Shown here in pieces: positions 6,304-6,796 of a stretch of DNA of 6,796 nt (positions within the stretch are counted from its first letter, which is position 1; the number at the start of each line of letters is the position of its first letter). Source of the stretch: Deltaproteobacteria bacterium (GTDB lineage Bacteria; Desulfobacterota; DSM-4660; Desulfatiglandales; Desulfatiglandaceae); NCBI GenBank assembly GCA_018644785.1, contig JABGPV010000261.1, positions 1 through 6,796 on the forward strand, in the 5' to 3' direction. The translations under genes and the position numbers were made by a program. The notes beneath the pieces are model-generated. The model saw only the letters and a list, made by a program, of their open reading frames with translations, did no database searches and had not been told where the DNA came from.

Positions 6304-6796
6304 TCATTTCCATACGACCCGAGGCGGATTGCGCCGGGGAATGCGAGGGTATTTGAACCTGGGATACCCCACCATCATGGCGCCGTAAGCCCGGTGTCCG
6401 GAAGGCAGGCCCATGGCCTCGAAGAGGGGTGGATAATTATTGGCTGCCGTGTAGAGATAGCCTCCCCAGCAGGTCCCCAGTCCCATGGTGGGGGCATAGA
6501 GATCCAGGTGGCTCAGGGCCAGGGCCCCGTCTTCCGAACCAAAAGGCCAGTCCTTGCTGCCGTGCACCACGATGACGTGGGGGGCGCCCCTGCAGATGCG
6601 TTCATCCCCTTTCTCCCATGCTTCCAGAACCCGTGGTAGCTTCATCTGTTCGGCCATTTCCGGACGCTGCTGGATGATCAGGCGCACCCAGTCCATCACC
6701 AGACCGGCCAGACGTCTTACTTCGGCGGCATCCTCAACCACCAGCCAGTGCCAGGGTTGTTCGTTTTTGGCTGAAGGCGCCTGACAGGCGATCTCC
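6304..6796 (-). CDS. Nitroreductase-family FMN oxidoreductase, 5' end beyond the window
   Basis: The last 163 residues of a nitroreductase-fold flavoprotein are visible, and the frame is open to the right edge, so the start and N-terminus lie outside. The visible part begins with the FMN-binding segment APSAKNEQPWHWLVVED. It continues through a long helix and IVVHGSKDW, then the second conserved stretch APTMGLGTCWGGYLYTAA, and ends in AMMVGYPRFKYPRIP followed by RRNPPRVVW. This C-terminal signature is typical of nitroreductases from anaerobes that often carry an N-terminal 4Fe-4S ferredoxin-like domain. Whether such a domain is present here cannot be seen. Members use NAD(P)H or reduced ferredoxin to reduce nitro compounds, quinones or unknown physiological substrates. 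A GTG at 6741 is not the true start, since family-conserved sequence continues upstream in frame. It is the first gene seen of the minus-strand run leading into gpmI. Confidence 0.9.
   Translation of the reverse strand, partial: EIACQAPSAKNEQPWHWLVVEDAAEVRRLAGLVMDWVRLIIQQRPEMAEQMKLPRVLEAWEKGDERICRGAPHVIVVHGSKDWPFGSEDGALALSHLDLYAPTMGLGTCWGGYLYTAANNYPPLFEAMGLPSGHRAYGAMMVGYPRFKYPRIPRRNPPRVVWK

Noticed and set aside
1..6796. CRISPR arrays, tRNAs, insertion sequences, phage or defence genes
   Set aside because: I saw no regularly spaced repeats, cloverleaf-like sequence, transposase motifs or terminal inverted repeats. Five of the six full or partial protein genes belong to well-known families, and the sixth combines two known domains.

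Overview
The window looks like ordinary chromosomal housekeeping and accessory-metabolism DNA from an anaerobic bacterium, most likely a Desulfobacterota (sulfate-reducer-like) lineage. That placement is inference. It rests on a single-chain rhodanese-rubrerythrin fusion protein, the style of the nitroreductase C-terminus, a long CHAD protein with a CYTH-like N-terminus, and a cofactor-independent phosphoglycerate mutase. There is no rRNA, tRNA, CRISPR array, transposase, phage gene or integration site.

All genes lie on the minus strand, so transcription runs from the right edge to the left. First comes a nitroreductase-family flavoprotein cut by the right edge (6304-6796). It is followed by gpmI, phosphoglycerate mutase (4696-6249), hflX, a ribosome-associated GTPase (3359-4687), the rhodanese-rubrerythrin fusion (2569-3384), and a LysE/RhtB-type exporter (1904-2518). 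The spacings are 54 nt, 8 nt, a 26-nt overlap and 50 nt. I see no convincing promoter or terminator between them, so they read as one operon. A hairpin with a T6 tract (about 1863-1905) just after the exporter gene probably ends it.

Left of that hairpin is a roughly 340-base stretch without a credible full gene. It holds a 64-codon open frame whose last third resembles the C-terminal end of TrkA-C/RCK_C regulatory domains, probably a gene remnant. It also holds a plausible sigma-70-type promoter. That promoter would drive the last gene, a 514-residue CHAD-domain protein (15-1559) with a CYTH-like N-terminal domain that has lost its metal-binding glutamates.

The operon members do not form an obvious single pathway. 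GpmI is central glycolysis/gluconeogenesis. HflX rescues or splits stalled ribosomes under stress. The rhodanese-rubrerythrin protein and the nitroreductase fit sulfur/redox and oxidative-stress handling in an anaerobe. The exporter would move amino acids or similar small molecules out of the cell. A stress-response theme for hflX, the fusion gene and the nitroreductase is an inference from family knowledge. I do not find strong evidence of a new multi-gene system. The points most worth a second look are the fusion protein, its 26-nt overlap with hflX, the degenerate CYTH half of the CHAD protein, and the TrkA-C-like remnant.
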